Shown: positions 37,436-47,105, counted from the first letter of the stretch. The stretch: DNA of 64,000 nt from Paenibacillus kyungheensis (GCF_028606985.1 NZ_CP117416.1:2332001-2396000), one strand, 5' to 3'. Notes: a model not told the origin generated them from the sequence alone. A program made the numbers and translations.

Positions 37436-38050
37436 ATGAATCGCTTATCCAAATCGTTACTCGGTGGAGCGCTCGTTTTACTTTTTTTGATTATCAGCGC
37501 TTGTTCTGGCAATAGTACACAGCAACCGTCATCCACGGATAATGGAACCACAGAACAATCACCAACCGAATCTGCAACTCCTTCAACAGAAGGAAGTACA
37601 GACAAGCCTGCAACAGGTACAGATTCAGCAACCGGTACAGACGGAACATCGTCGAGTACAGAAGATGCTACAGGCACAACAGATAGTGGAAGTGAAAGTG
37701 TTCCTGCTGCTAAGCCAGAGCTAACACCTGCGAATGAAGGTCAAGTCGATATTACGATTGTGCAACAAGGGCCGGGGCAATTTTTTGTACGTTTAAATGA
37801 ATTTCCTGAAGGATACTTGGTAAGCAATTTAGACTGGACTGGGCCAGGTTACAGTGAAGCAGCTACATTTGATGAAGCTGTGAAGAACGGTCAAGAAGGC
37901 AATAATGGATTTTATGCAAGTAGCGATCATCGCAATTTCGGCTTTATTTATGATGGACGTATTGCTGGTGAAGAAGGCAAGTTTACTTTAACATTCCGCA
38001 ATCAAGCGGGAGACGAATTAACCTGGTATAAAGATTTAACATTGCAATAA
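37436..38050 (+). CDS. Lipoprotein with Ser/Thr-rich linker
   Basis: 204 residues. Signal peptide with lipobox ISAC (Cys about 23), a Ser/Thr/Gly/Glu-rich spacer (about 25-90) and a C-terminal beta-rich domain (about 100-204) ending LTFRNQAGDELTWYKDLTL. Similar build to the lipoprotein at 19742, but the folded domain is unrelated in sequence. GCGGAGG precedes the ATG. Outer membrane-face protein, function unknown. Confidence 0.78.
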   Translation: MNRLSKSLLGGALVLLFLIISACSGNSTQQPSSTDNGTTEQSPTESATPSTEGSTDKPATGTDSATGTDGTSSSTEDATGTTDSGSESVPAAKPELTPANEGQVDITIVQQGPGQFFVRLNEFPEGYLVSNLDWTGPGYSEAATFDEAVKNGQEGNNGFYASSDHRNFGFIYDGRIAGEEGKFTLTFRNQAGDELTWYKDLTLQ

Positions 38051-38095
38051 TATCGCAGTCATCAAATGTTGAACATGCTGTACTAAATACTCAAG

Positions 38096-38126
38096 CCTCT
38101 GCCGATATATGCGGTAGGGGTATTTT
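38096..38126 (+). terminator. Probable terminator
   Basis: 9-bp stem CCTCTGCCG/CGGTAGGGG with a short U-rich tail; downstream of the lipoprotein. Confidence 0.5.
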
Positions 38127-38252
38127 GAGGGGCTATTTTTGCAAAAAGATGTACGGATAAGCTTTATGTATGCAAATGATGTAAATTACATGATTATTCA
38201 AAAAAATAAACTAAAGCACTGCATCGATCAGTGCACGAGAGGAACTTTTATA

Positions 38253-38531
38253 ATGAGAATCAATACATTCAAAACAGAACAAAACTTAGACAGAGGTCAC
38301 TTAACAGCAATCGCTAACGAAGCTTCACGCTTTGCTTCTGATATTCGTATTTCTTTTGGTAACCCTGACAACCGTAGAGAAGTTGATGTGAAAAGTCTTT
38401 TGGGTATGATGTTGATGATTATTCCTGCTGGAACAGAAATCGAATTAACTACTCGTGGTAAAGACGAATTGGAAGCTTTGGAAAGTGTACAAAACTTATT
38501 TGAACAAGTCATGTTCGCACCATCTGTTTAA
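38253..38531 (+). CDS. HPr/Crh-like protein lacking the canonical histidine motif
   Basis: 92 residues. The middle and C-terminal parts follow the HPr fold: ASRFASDIRISF (about 24-35), VDVKSLLGMM (44-53) with Ser48 at the HPr kinase serine position, and GKDELEALESVQNLFEQV at the end. The N-terminal phosphohistidine loop (GLHARPA in HPr) is replaced by a shorter DRGHLTAIA, so PTS phosphotransfer at His15 is unlikely. This recalls B. subtilis Crh, where His15 is Gln and only Ser46 is phosphorylated. The start at 38253 has GAGAGGAA 8-9 nt upstream. A CcpA cofactor role is possible, not shown. Confidence 0.75.
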   Translation: MRINTFKTEQNLDRGHLTAIANEASRFASDIRISFGNPDNRREVDVKSLLGMMLMIIPAGTEIELTTRGKDELEALESVQNLFEQVMFAPSV

Positions 38532-38590
38532 TATCTATACGTTACTTTCAAAAAATGAATTTTAAGCTATAAATCATAAAAATGTATAAC

Positions 38591-38629
38591 AAAAAAACCT
38601 TTAGTCTATCAAAGACTGAAGGTTTTTTT
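38591..38629. terminator. Bidirectional terminator
   Basis: AAAAACCTTTAGTCT and AGACTGAAGGTTTTT arms, with A and U runs on both ends, between convergent genes. Confidence 0.88.
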
Positions 38630-38679
38630 GTTGTAGATAACGGGTAATGCCTAAATAAGTCATTCAGTTACCATTTTGC

Positions 38680-39552
38680 TTAGAAGCGCTCTGTTCTGTA
38701 CTTTTTCGGTGTGATTCCAGTATGTTTTTTGAAAGCTTTGGAGAATGAGAATAGATCAGGATAGCCGACCGAGTAAGCAATTTCTGCTAATGAATAATTG
38801 GTTTCGGTAAGTAATTGACGTGCTTTGCTCATTTTGAGACTACGAATATATTCAGCTGGAGGAGTCTGATGAACCTGATGAAATTGTTTACTAAAATGAG
38901 TACGATGTACACCGACATGACTGGCGACATCTGCTACTGTAATCCCGCGATCATAATGACTATGAATATAAGCGATCGCTTCTTCCATCCAAGAAGTCGT
39001 CGATGATAACACATCGGATACATAATGATTCACATGAGAAGGATGGTCAGAAGATAATTCTGCAAAAATGCTATATAACAATTCCAATCGTCGCAATTCA
39101 CTGCTAAATTCATTGGAATCTTCATTAGTAGCTAAAATCTGTTCGAACTTTTCTTGTAATTGATCAAATAATTCTGCACTAACTTCACTATATCCTTGAT
39201 GCATACCACTTTGCTCTATAAGTAATCTGGCTTGAGGACCGGTAAAACAAATATAATACGTTTCCAGATCTTCATCCATATTATTAATATATTCAAAAGG
39301 CTCATTAGGAGAAATACACCATACGTTGTAAGAGCCAAGAATATAACTTTGACCTTTATGAATAATCACTCCGCCATGTCGATTAGCGATCCAAAAGCAA
39401 TTATCAATGCCTGTAAATAAACGTCTACTATGGGCTTTGAGAAAATAACGACCCGCTTGAGCAATTCTTAATCCTCCGGATTGTGAGAATAAGGAAGGAG
39501 AAATAAGAAACCGTTCAACCACTTCACGATTTGTTTCAATAGAACGAAGCAT
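38680..39552 (-). CDS. AraC-family regulator of the adjacent sugar ABC importer
   Basis: 290 residues: N-terminal AraC ligand-binding cupin (about 20-140) and two C-terminal helix-turn-helix motifs (about 190-290), ending YSVGYPDLFSFSKAFKKHTGITPKKYR, the AraC consensus. Divergently transcribed from the carbohydrate ABC operon 211 bp away, which it very likely regulates. GGAAAGGATG precedes the ATG. Effector sugar unknown. Confidence 0.9.
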   Translation of the reverse strand: MLRSIETNREVVERFLISPSLFSQSGGLRIAQAGRYFLKAHSRRLFTGIDNCFWIANRHGGVIIHKGQSYILGSYNVWCISPNEPFEYINNMDEDLETYYICFTGPQARLLIEQSGMHQGYSEVSAELFDQLQEKFEQILATNEDSNEFSSELRRLELLYSIFAELSSDHPSHVNHYVSDVLSSTTSWMEEAIAYIHSHYDRGITVADVASHVGVHRTHFSKQFHQVHQTPPAEYIRSLKMSKARQLLTETNYSLAEIAYSVGYPDLFSFSKAFKKHTGITPKKYRTERF

Positions 39553-39763
39553 ATTGAACTTTCATCCTTTCCAAATGTAATCTAACTTCTTTATTATATA
39601 CTACATAATGACAAAATAATACAAGACAAAATGACATTGTTCGTTTACAATCAAATTGCTATGATCTAAATCATGGTATTCCCACTAAAATGATGGGTTT
39701 TGACAACAATAATCATTTTTACTGATGTACCAATAGATTCTAACAGCAGATGGAGGACGCGTA

Positions 39764-41017
39764 ATGAAAAATATAAAAATGAAATCTTCTTTTGTTTTGG
39801 CACTGACTTTACTACTGACGGTGGTTCTATCTGCTTGTGGAAATAGTTCGGACAGCTCGGCAGATGGAAAAGTAACGATCAGCTTTTTACATTGGCGTGG
39901 AGAAGATACACAGGCGTTCCAGAAAATCATTGATCAATTTGAAGCGAAAAATCCAAATATCAAAGTAGATATGCAGACATTAACTTCAGATCAATATCAA
40001 TCTACAGCACAAGCTAAATTAACCGATGGTTCTGTAGGAGATGTATTTGCTTCTTTCCCGGGTGCACAATACGCAGCTTTATCCAAAGCAGGTCTATATA
40101 CAGATTTAACCAATGAGTCTTTTTTGAAAAATTACAATGCAGACTTAATTGATGTAGGTGCCAAAGATGGCAAGCAATGGGCGGTACCGTATCAATTGGT
40201 GTACAACCAACCGATCTATAATACTGAAATTTTCAAAAAATATAATTTGACCCCTCCAACCGATTGGGACGGATTCCTTAAATTATGTGCAACACTCAAA
40301 CAAAACGGAATTATTCCGATTGCTTTTGCTGGAGCAGATATTGGTCCAGGGCAGTTAATGAATACAATGGTGATGAATAACGAACCAAGCGAAGATATTT
40401 TCACCAAAGTTGAAGCAGGTCAAGCCAAATTAACAGATGAATTCTGGGTCAAAACGCTCACTCAATTTAAAGAGTTGAATGATAATGGTTATTTCCAAGA
40501 TAACTCGCTAGGAACGAAAGACGCAGCAGCAGGTGCTTTATTTATTCAAGGAAAAGCAGCGATGTTAGCGAGCGGTTCTTATCAACTAGCACAGAATGCA
40601 AAACAGAATCCAGAACTAAAACAAGCATTATTAGCACCTATTACTGTATCGGCAGATCAAGCCAAATATGAAGGGGTACACACCAGTACATTTATGTTAG
40701 GTGTAAATAGTCGCTCTAAACATCAAGCAGAAGCTAAAAAATTCCTTGAGTTTTTGAGTCAACCGGATGTGGCTAGTCAGTATGCAAATGAAACAGGACA
40801 AAATGTAACATTGAAAGATATCACTTATGATAGTCCAGAATTGAAAATTGCTGGCGATTGGGCGGACAAAAAGACTATATTCCAACCTCGTTTTACTATT
40901 TTGAATTCTGAAAATCAAAAAGCAGTCACCAACTCTATTCAATCGGTGCTAGGTGGAGCAACACCTGAACAAGCTGCGCAAGATGCACAAGCGATTGTAG
41001 ATCAACAAATTAAGTAA
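39764..41017 (+). CDS. Carbohydrate ABC transporter solute-binding lipoprotein
   Basis: 417 residues, family 1 extracellular solute-binding protein. Type II signal peptide with lipobox LSAC (Cys about 25), then ISFLHWRGEDTQAFQKIIDQFEAKNP and GKAAMLASGSYQ, features of MalE/MsmE-type binding proteins. It captures a sugar outside the membrane and delivers it to the two permeases. GATGGAGG lies before the ATG. A TTGACA sits near 39699 with a poor -10 partner. No ATPase gene follows; such importers borrow a shared MsmX-type ATPase. Confidence 0.92.
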   Translation: MKNIKMKSSFVLALTLLLTVVLSACGNSSDSSADGKVTISFLHWRGEDTQAFQKIIDQFEAKNPNIKVDMQTLTSDQYQSTAQAKLTDGSVGDVFASFPGAQYAALSKAGLYTDLTNESFLKNYNADLIDVGAKDGKQWAVPYQLVYNQPIYNTEIFKKYNLTPPTDWDGFLKLCATLKQNGIIPIAFAGADIGPGQLMNTMVMNNEPSEDIFTKVEAGQAKLTDEFWVKTLTQFKELNDNGYFQDNSLGTKDAAAGALFIQGKAAMLASGSYQLAQNAKQNPELKQALLAPITVSADQAKYEGVHTSTFMLGVNSRSKHQAEAKKFLEFLSQPDVASQYANETGQNVTLKDITYDSPELKIAGDWADKKTIFQPRFTILNSENQKAVTNSIQSVLGGATPEQAAQDAQAIVDQQIK

Positions 41018-41084
41018 ATCTCAAGATAAGCAGAAAACGCGCTTTAGATCATAGAAGCGCTGAAGGGCAAGGTAATAGGAACTT

Positions 41085-41957
41085 ATGATGAATCGCAAAA
41101 CACTTTGGTTCTTTATGCTACCCGGACTGTTATTATATACAGGGCTATTTGTTTATCCAGCCGTATCTGGTTTATTTTATTCTTTTACCAATTGGGATGG
41201 CGTATCGACTTCTTATGATTTTGTAGGGATATCTAATTACAAAGATAGCTTCGATAGTATTGTGTTTCGCAAAGCATTTTTTAATAATGTGAAATTTATG
41301 TTAACGGTTGTTATTATTCAGACGATTGTGTCGTTGGTTCTTGCATTAATTCTTGCTAAAAATACACGTACTCGTGTGTTTTTACGTGCATTGTACTTTT
41401 TTCCAGCGATCTTATCGTCTGTATCGGTAGGGTTAATCTGGTCGTTTATTTATGATCCTTCTCTGGGATTGTTAAATACTGCTTTAACCAGTGGTGGATT
41501 GGAGCAATTTACAGCGAGCTGGACAGGAGATGCCAATATTGCGCTATATGCTATCGCGTTTGTGCAAATATGGGCGCATGCCGGACAGATGATGATTGTA
41601 TTTATTGCCGGTCTACATGCGATTCCAGAAGAGTTAATGGAAGCCGCACGTATTGATGGAGCGACACGTTTCCAGATTTTCCGCAAAGTCACATGGCCAT
41701 TACTTGCACCATCTGCAACGATTGTTGTATCGTACACAACGATTCAATCATTCAAAGCGTTTGATCTGATCTTTGTTATGACAGATGGTGGGCCTAACTA
41801 TGCGACTGAAATTCTGACAACGTATATTTATCATCTGGCGTTCTCGAATTATTCATTTGGTCTAGCCTCCGCAGGTTCGATGATTTTCCTTGTACTGCTA
41901 GGACTGTTAACGATGGCGCAATTTAAAGCTCTTCGTAGAGGCGGTGCTAACGGATGA
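41085..41957 (+). CDS. Sugar ABC permease, MalF type
   Basis: 290 residues, six membrane helices. The ABC-coupling EAA loop is EAARIDGATRFQIFRKVTWP (about 186-205). Second gene of the importer operon, 67 nt after the binding protein. Forms a heterodimer with the next permease. The second in-frame ATG at 41088 is also possible. Confidence 0.92.
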   Translation: MMNRKTLWFFMLPGLLLYTGLFVYPAVSGLFYSFTNWDGVSTSYDFVGISNYKDSFDSIVFRKAFFNNVKFMLTVVIIQTIVSLVLALILAKNTRTRVFLRALYFFPAILSSVSVGLIWSFIYDPSLGLLNTALTSGGLEQFTASWTGDANIALYAIAFVQIWAHAGQMMIVFIAGLHAIPEELMEAARIDGATRFQIFRKVTWPLLAPSATIVVSYTTIQSFKAFDLIFVMTDGGPNYATEILTTYIYHLAFSNYSFGLASAGSMIFLVLLGLLTMAQFKALRRGGANG

Positions 41958-41997
41958 TCGAACGCCGAATAGATAAGCAGCAGGATGGTGAACGGCG

Positions 41998-42807
41998 ATG
42001 AAATGGATCGGACGTATCATTATGGTGCTGTATGCTCTGCTTGTAGCAGCACCATTGTATTTTGTAATCACATCTTCGTTCAAAACAAGTCAGGCGTTTT
42101 TTGCTAATCCATTAAGCTGGCCGAATCCCTGGACGATTCAAAATTTTATATCAATTTTTGATGCTCAACCGATGTGGCAGTATTTCTGGAATAGTGCTCG
42201 TGTGACACTAAGTACTGTCGCTCTTGATCTATTTCTAGGCAGTCTAATTGCGTATGCGATTATTCGTCTAGGTGGACGTATGGGAAGATATACTTTTGTT
42301 TATTTTGTGGCTGGCTTAATTATTCCGTCACAGGTTAGTATGCTGCCACTGTATTCATTAGTACGCCAAATTGGTTGGTCTGATAATCTTGGCGCATTGG
42401 TTCTAGTAACGGCAGCAGGGTTATTGCCTTTAACTGTGTTTACACTAACAGGATTTATGGAAATGTTAAGCAAAGAGATGATGGAAGCGGGTAGTATTGA
42501 TGGTGCAAGTGAATGGAAAATTTACTGGCGTCTAGTCTTGCCATTATCTGGGCCTTCACTTGCAGCAACCGCCGCATTTCTATTTGTAATGGTCTGGAAT
42601 GATCTATTGATTCCAATGTTGCTGATTAATAGTACTGACAAATTAACATTGCCACTGGCTTTGATGCAGTTCCGCGGCGAGTATGTCACCGACTATACGT
42701 TGCTATTAACAGGAGTGGTGATTACCGCAGTACCGATGGTTATTTTGTTTATTTTCTTACAACGTTTCTTTGTTACAGGAATGACCGCAGGATCGGTCAA
42801 AGGGTAA
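41998..42807 (+). CDS. Sugar ABC permease, MalG type
   Basis: 269 residues, six helices, with the EAA loop EAGSIDGASEWKIYWRLVLP (about 161-180). Third gene of the operon, 40 nt after its partner, closing with a strong terminator. AGGATGG precedes the ATG. Confidence 0.92.
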   Translation: MKWIGRIIMVLYALLVAAPLYFVITSSFKTSQAFFANPLSWPNPWTIQNFISIFDAQPMWQYFWNSARVTLSTVALDLFLGSLIAYAIIRLGGRMGRYTFVYFVAGLIIPSQVSMLPLYSLVRQIGWSDNLGALVLVTAAGLLPLTVFTLTGFMEMLSKEMMEAGSIDGASEWKIYWRLVLPLSGPSLAATAAFLFVMVWNDLLIPMLLINSTDKLTLPLALMQFRGEYVTDYTLLLTGVVITAVPMVILFIFLQRFFVTGMTAGSVKG

Positions 42808-42837
42808 TACAGCAAATACAATAAATAGCAGTATATT

Positions 42838-42890
42838 AAAAAAGTCAGTTTACCGAGAGAGAAAACACTCAACGTAAACTGACTTTTTTT
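42838..42890. terminator. Bidirectional terminator
   Basis: AAAAAAGTCAGTTTAC pairs with GTAAACTGACTTTTTT. Confidence 0.88.
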
Positions 42891-42919
42891 GTATATATTC
42901 TAATCCATAGATAGATGAA

Positions 42920-43600
42920 CTATTTTACCAACTGCTGACGGATTGCAGTCACGACAGCTTGTGTACGGTCTTTTACACCTAACTTTTGAATAATATTATG
43001 CACATGTGTTTTGATTGTACTTTCGGATACATATAATTCTTCTGCAATTTCAAAATTACGTCTGCCATAAGCCATCGCTTGCAATACTTCTAGTTCACGA
43101 TCTGTTAATGGCTCTAACACAGGCGCTGGAACATAGGAAGAGTTGGGTGGGTATGCCGATTCATTTTCACCTAATAGTTGAATGAGTGCTCCTCCAGCAG
43201 TTGTACTATTATAGATTGCACCGCCTGCCAGAATCGACCGAATCCCGACAATCATATCATTCATATCAATATCTTTGAGCAAATAACCAGAAGCACCTGC
43301 ACGTATCCCATCAATCACATAGTCTTGAACATCAAATGTAGTCAGTAAAATGATTTTGATCTCAGGATGTACCGATAGAATACGGCGGGTAGCATCTATA
43401 CCTGACAATTCAGGCATCTGGATATCCATTAAAATAAGATGTGGACGATATTGTAATGCTAATTGGATCGCTTCTTGACCTGTTGCGGCTTCAGCAACCA
43501 CTTGCATATCGGCTTGTAGATCAAGTACATAACGAATCCCTTGCCGGATAAGAGCTTGATCATCTGCTAACATAATACGTATAGGCTCTGTTGAACTCAT
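42920..43600 (-). CDS. NarL/FixJ-family response regulator
   Basis: 226 residues. Receiver domain with D13-D14, phosphoacceptor D59 in LILMDIQMPE and K109 in GYLLKD; C-terminal LuxR-type helix-turn-helix (about 160-222), LTDRELEVLQAMAYGRRNFEIAEEL. Second gene of a two-gene operon, 22 nt after its histidine kinase. Targets unknown. Confidence 0.92.
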   Translation of the reverse strand: MSSTEPIRIMLADDQALIRQGIRYVLDLQADMQVVAEAATGQEAIQLALQYRPHLILMDIQMPELSGIDATRRILSVHPEIKIILLTTFDVQDYVIDGIRAGASGYLLKDIDMNDMIVGIRSILAGGAIYNSTTAGGALIQLLGENESAYPPNSSYVPAPVLEPLTDRELEVLQAMAYGRRNFEIAEELYVSESTIKTHVHNIIQKLGVKDRTQAVVTAIRQQLVK

Positions 43601-43622
43601 ATAGAGATTCTCCTTGATTCAT

Positions 43623-44801
43623 TTAATTTTTAGTGATCGGGTGATTATTCAGAGGCAGTGTCACTTTGATCCAGAGACCGCCTTGTGGACGAGCAGCAAA
43701 TGTACATTGACCGTGTATCGTTTCACAACGGCGAATCATATTTTGGATACCGAATCCGTATTGTAACGGTTGATCTCTACGATACTTACCATCATCAGCG
43801 ATTGAAAGTTGGACATGCTGAGCAGTCTCAGTAATAGTAATCTCAACCGTATTGGCTTCAGCATGGCGGATAATATTAGTTAATGACTCTTGTAATACAC
43901 GATATAATACGCTATCAATTAATTCGCCCCATATACTAAAAGTCCCTTGAGCGTTAAAGCTTAATTGTAACCCTGCACGATGGGTGATCTGAGTCGCTAA
44001 TTCTTGCAGACCTTCGATACCACCTTCGTGCACAGACCAATCTTTCACCACACTACGAACTTCCGCAAGACCTTGTCTGGATACATCGAGCAACTGATCG
44101 ACAGTTGATTCAGCGCGTTCAGGATCTTGCTTGATCATCCATTTCAAAGCTTGCATCTGTACAATAAGCGAAGTGAAATGATGACCTAATCCATCGTGAA
44201 TCTCTCCTGCTATCCGCGTACGTTCGGTTAATGCAGCATAACGTATCGATTGGACAGTACTGTCCTGCAATTCTGCATAAGTTCGTTGTAGCTCCATATG
44301 AACTTGTTCCAGTTCTTTAAGTTGTTCACTGTTAATCTTCAGCACACCAATATAACGGCTAAGACTGTGAATGCCAAAATAGATACTGGCAAGCACGACA
44401 ATCAGACTATATGGATAACCATTGTCTAGCCCGGAAATTAACATGACTACGCCTACTATAATCAATACTACAGTTGCTACTTTTTGCTCTCGACTTGAAA
44501 TAAAGCTTAATATCACAAACCATGCCCATAGAACAGAATTATAATCTTGAGGTTCTTTGGAAATATAAGCAGAAAGCCAGATCATTGAGAACAAAAAAAG
44601 CGTAAAAACGATAATATAAGTAATCGACAATTTAATACTAGACCATAGCATAAATACGTAAAAACACATCGTGACAAAAAACAGCATCCACACAAGAAAA
44701 GAATGATCCATATAATAAATGGTTAGATTATAAATAATAATCATCGTTAATAATAAACGGAATAAAAATAAATACTTTAAAAAATCTTGTGATTTTTGCA
44801 A
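43623..44801 (-). CDS. Sensor histidine kinase, HisKA_3 type
   Basis: 392 residues. Five to six N-terminal membrane helices (about 10-145) without a large extracellular loop, a coiled linker, then the HisKA_3 box TRIAGEIHDGLGHHFTSLI with phospho-His about 202, and a C-terminal ATPase with DDGKYR and FGIQNMIRRC (N/G boxes). TTG at 44801 is preferred: GGAAG lies 7 nt upstream, while the GTG six codons earlier overlaps that site. Membrane-embedded sensing like DesK is suggested by the helix-only input region. Signal unknown. Confidence 0.88.
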   Translation of the reverse strand: MQKSQDFLKYLFLFRLLLTMIIIYNLTIYYMDHSFLVWMLFFVTMCFYVFMLWSSIKLSITYIIVFTLFLFSMIWLSAYISKEPQDYNSVLWAWFVILSFISSREQKVATVVLIIVGVVMLISGLDNGYPYSLIVVLASIYFGIHSLSRYIGVLKINSEQLKELEQVHMELQRTYAELQDSTVQSIRYAALTERTRIAGEIHDGLGHHFTSLIVQMQALKWMIKQDPERAESTVDQLLDVSRQGLAEVRSVVKDWSVHEGGIEGLQELATQITHRAGLQLSFNAQGTFSIWGELIDSVLYRVLQESLTNIIRHAEANTVEITITETAQHVQLSIADDGKYRRDQPLQYGFGIQNMIRRCETIHGQCTFAARPQGGLWIKVTLPLNNHPITKN

Positions 44802-45089
44802 AGTTTGACTTCCTTTCACATCAAATACTGATTTCTATTTTAGCATGTTCCTAAGAAGTGATTCAGATTTAAATATAATCAAGTACAACATATTCTTATT
44901 ATACAGAAGAAGCCTAGTTAACTATATCTTAATAGCGCTCACTTTTCGTCATCATAATGATCGGTTTTGAAAAGGTGAAAATCAATCGCTAGGTGGAGGT
45001 AATATCAGATAGGCAAACACTTTAATCACAATGATAGAAGATTTTGATACATGTATAGAATGTATTGATATAGTAATCAATTGACGCTG

Positions 45090-45119
45090 TGGACAGCAGG
45101 GTGCTAGACTTTATATAAT
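45090..45119 (+). promoter_or_regulatory. SigA promoter of the glutaredoxin-monooxygenase unit
   Basis: TGGACA (45090-45095), 18-bp spacer, TATAAT (45114-45119). Confidence 0.6.
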
Positions 45120-45122
45120 CTT

Positions 45123-45150
45123 AACCAACTTAATAGGTCGGAATTATAAG
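45123..45150 (+). promoter_or_regulatory. Shared operator-like motif, copy A
   Basis: A 28-bp segment with core TTAATAGGTCGGAATTATAA that matches 55453-55480 at about three quarters or more of its positions, including AGGTCGGAAT without a gap. It begins 3 bp after the -10 box, a repressor position. The GGAATTAT end recalls CymR boxes, but other CymR consensus positions fit poorly. Confidence 0.6.
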
Positions 45151-45231
45151 ATATGATTCAAATGCCAAACCTATTTCCAAAAGAATCACTTTTATTGTAA
45201 TGCGCACCTATATTCAGAGGAGGACAACGAC

Positions 45232-45546
45232 ATGTCATCAACAATTGAAACTACTGCAAATCAAGGTCAACATATTATTTTGTGGAGTAAAACAGGATGC
45301 CACTTCTGCGGGGAGATTAAGAACTATCTAGAATTAAATAATCATCATTATACCAATCTAGAAGTTGCAGGTAACGATGGTCTACGCGATGTACTTGAAG
45401 CTAAATACGGTATCCGGCATGTGCCTGTCGTCGAAGTAGGTCGTAATGGCACATATACTGCATTTTTAGAAACTGATTTGGAAGGGTTGGCTCAGTTGTT
45501 AGCTCAAGAAGCAGAATCGGCTCAATCCTCAGCAACCGTAATTTAA
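45232..45546 (+). CDS. Glutaredoxin-like protein, YtnI-like
   Basis: 104-residue thioredoxin-fold protein. The redox motif is C23-H-F-C26 in SKTGCHFCGEIK, and the cis-proline loop is IRHVPVVEV (about 61-69). It resembles glutaredoxin-like YtnI of the B. subtilis ytmI operon, next to the same type of monooxygenase. Thiol exchange on a sulfur intermediate is the likely role. GAGGAGG lies upstream of the ATG. The gene follows the shared operator-like promoter. Confidence 0.85.
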   Translation: MSSTIETTANQGQHIILWSKTGCHFCGEIKNYLELNNHHYTNLEVAGNDGLRDVLEAKYGIRHVPVVEVGRNGTYTAFLETDLEGLAQLLAQEAESAQSSATVI

Positions 45547-45627
45547 TCTTCCAATAATACTGAAATGCTGACTATAAATATTCTATAAACTATTATCGAT
45601 CGTAACGATAAAAAGAAGGAGTGATCA

Positions 45628-46962
45628 ATGATGACCAATCACAAACGACAATTGAAATTTGGAGCAATCATCCATGGGATTGGAGGAAGTATGTCTACAT
45701 GGCGACATCCCGAGGTACAAAGTGATGCAAGTGTAAGCTTTGACTTTTACAAACGGCAGACGCTCAAAGCAGAAGAAGGCAAGTTCGATCTGGTCTTTAT
45801 TGCCGATGGATTGTTTATCAATGAAAAGTCATTACCACACTTTTTGAATCGATTTGAGCCGGTTACGATATTGTCTGCGCTTGCAGCAGTCACTTCCCGA
45901 ATCGGGTTAGTAGGAACAATATCTACCAGCTATAGCGAGCCATTTACTGTGGCACGTCAATTGTCTTCGATCGATCATATCAGTGGAGGACGTGCTGGAT
46001 GGAATGTGGTCACATCTCCACTTGAAGGATCGGCACGTAACTACAGTCGAGGCGACCATCCTTCTCATCCTGAACGGTATCAGATTGCGGCTGAATATCT
46101 AGAAGTAACCAAAGGATTATGGGATTCATGGGAAGAAGATGCTTTTGTTAGAGATAAAGAGTCCGGTGTCTTTTTTGATCCTGAGAAACTGCATACACTT
46201 AATCATCAAGGGAAGCATTTTTCTGTTCAAGGCCCTTTGAATATCGGACGATCCCGTCAAGGACAGCCTGTCATTTTCCAAGCAGGTTCTTCAGAAGATG
46301 GCAGAAATCTAGCCGCCCAATCAGCCGATGCGATCTTTACCGGGCAAGAGACTTTAAGTGATGCGCAAGCCTTTTATACCGATGTGAAAAAGCGTGCAGT
46401 TCAGTATGGTCGTCAGGAAGAAGAGTTATTAGTCTTGCCAGGGATATCGCCTATTATTGGCAGAACCGAAGCTGAAGCCGAGCAGAAATATCGCGAAATT
46501 GCTGATCTGGTGACGATTGATAAAGCACTTGATTTTTTAGGACGCTTTTTCGATCATCATGACTTTTCACAATATCCATTGGATGCGCCTTTTCCAGACT
46601 TACATGATATCGGAAGTAATAGTTTCCGTAGTGGAACAGATAAAATTAAAAAAGATGCGCGTGAGCGTGGTCTAACTTTACGCGAAGTTGCATTACAAGC
46701 AGCTACACCGCGTGGAAATTTTATCGGTACACCGGAGCAGATCGCTAATCAAATCGAAGAATGGTTTCTACAAAAAGGATCGGATGGATTTATTATTCAC
46801 TCCGATCTTCCAAGCGGATTACACGATTTTGTAGATTTGGTCGTGCCTATTTTGCAAGCAAAAGGGATTTATCGTCAAGATTATGAGTACGATACATTAC
46901 GTGAAAATTTGGGAGTGCCTATTCCACAGAATCGGTATCAAGCCAAAACGTTAAAAGTGTAA
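45628..46962 (+). CDS. NtaA/SnaA/DszA-family flavin monooxygenase, YtnJ-like
   Basis: 444-residue FMNH2-dependent monooxygenase of the bacterial luciferase superfamily (nitrilotriacetate-monooxygenase branch). Family marks: [20 protein letters not shown] at the N-terminus, [30 protein letters not shown] (about 123-132), and [18 protein letters not shown]. subtilis YtnJ (CmoJ) of this branch cleaves C-S bonds of N-acetyl-S-alkylcysteines, and the neighbours here match. It needs reduced FMN from a separate reductase. AAGGAG lies before ATG-ATG. Transcribed with the glutaredoxin gene, 81 nt apart. Confidence 0.9.
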   Translation: MMTNHKRQLKFGAIIHGIGGSMSTWRHPEVQSDASVSFDFYKRQTLKAEEGKFDLVFIADGLFINEKSLPHFLNRFEPVTILSALAAVTSRIGLVGTISTSYSEPFTVARQLSSIDHISGGRAGWNVVTSPLEGSARNYSRGDHPSHPERYQIAAEYLEVTKGLWDSWEEDAFVRDKESGVFFDPEKLHTLNHQGKHFSVQGPLNIGRSRQGQPVIFQAGSSEDGRNLAAQSADAIFTGQETLSDAQAFYTDVKKRAVQYGRQEEELLVLPGISPIIGRTEAEAEQKYREIADLVTIDKALDFLGRFFDHHDFSQYPLDAPFPDLHDIGSNSFRSGTDKIKKDARERGLTLREVALQAATPRGNFIGTPEQIANQIEEWFLQKGSDGFIIHSDLPSGLHDFVDLVVPILQAKGIYRQDYEYDTLRENLGVPIPQNRYQAKTLKV

Positions 46963-47040
46963 ATCGTATTTAATACGCTGTGTTCTGATCTAATTTAAAC
47001 ATAAACGATTTTCCCAAAATGGTGATAAGTCAAAGAAGTG

Positions 47041-47080
47041 CCCGTTGCTCCTGATCCCAGTGGTCATAAGGGGTGACGGG
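47041..47080 (+). terminator. Long hairpin, terminator-like
   Basis: CCCGTTGCTCCT pairs with AGGGGTGACGGG (12 bp, three G-U), and the stem extends inward with TGATC/GGTCA. Only a weak U-rich tail follows. It separates the monooxygenase from the LysR promoter. Confidence 0.5.
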
Positions 47081-47105
47081 TTATTTCAAATTGCCTATTC
47101 TTCCG

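Larger units (their letters stand above)
44802..45231. other. Intergenic region with regulated promoter
   Basis: 430 bp without coding potential. Its right half holds the promoter (45090-45119) and operator-like motif (45123-45150) of the glutaredoxin-monooxygenase genes; the left part shows nothing I can name. Confidence 0.6.

Noticed and set aside
45123-45150. Calling the shared motif a CymR box outright
   Set aside because: Only the GGAATT part and a few other consensus positions match; CymR identity is left as a hypothesis.
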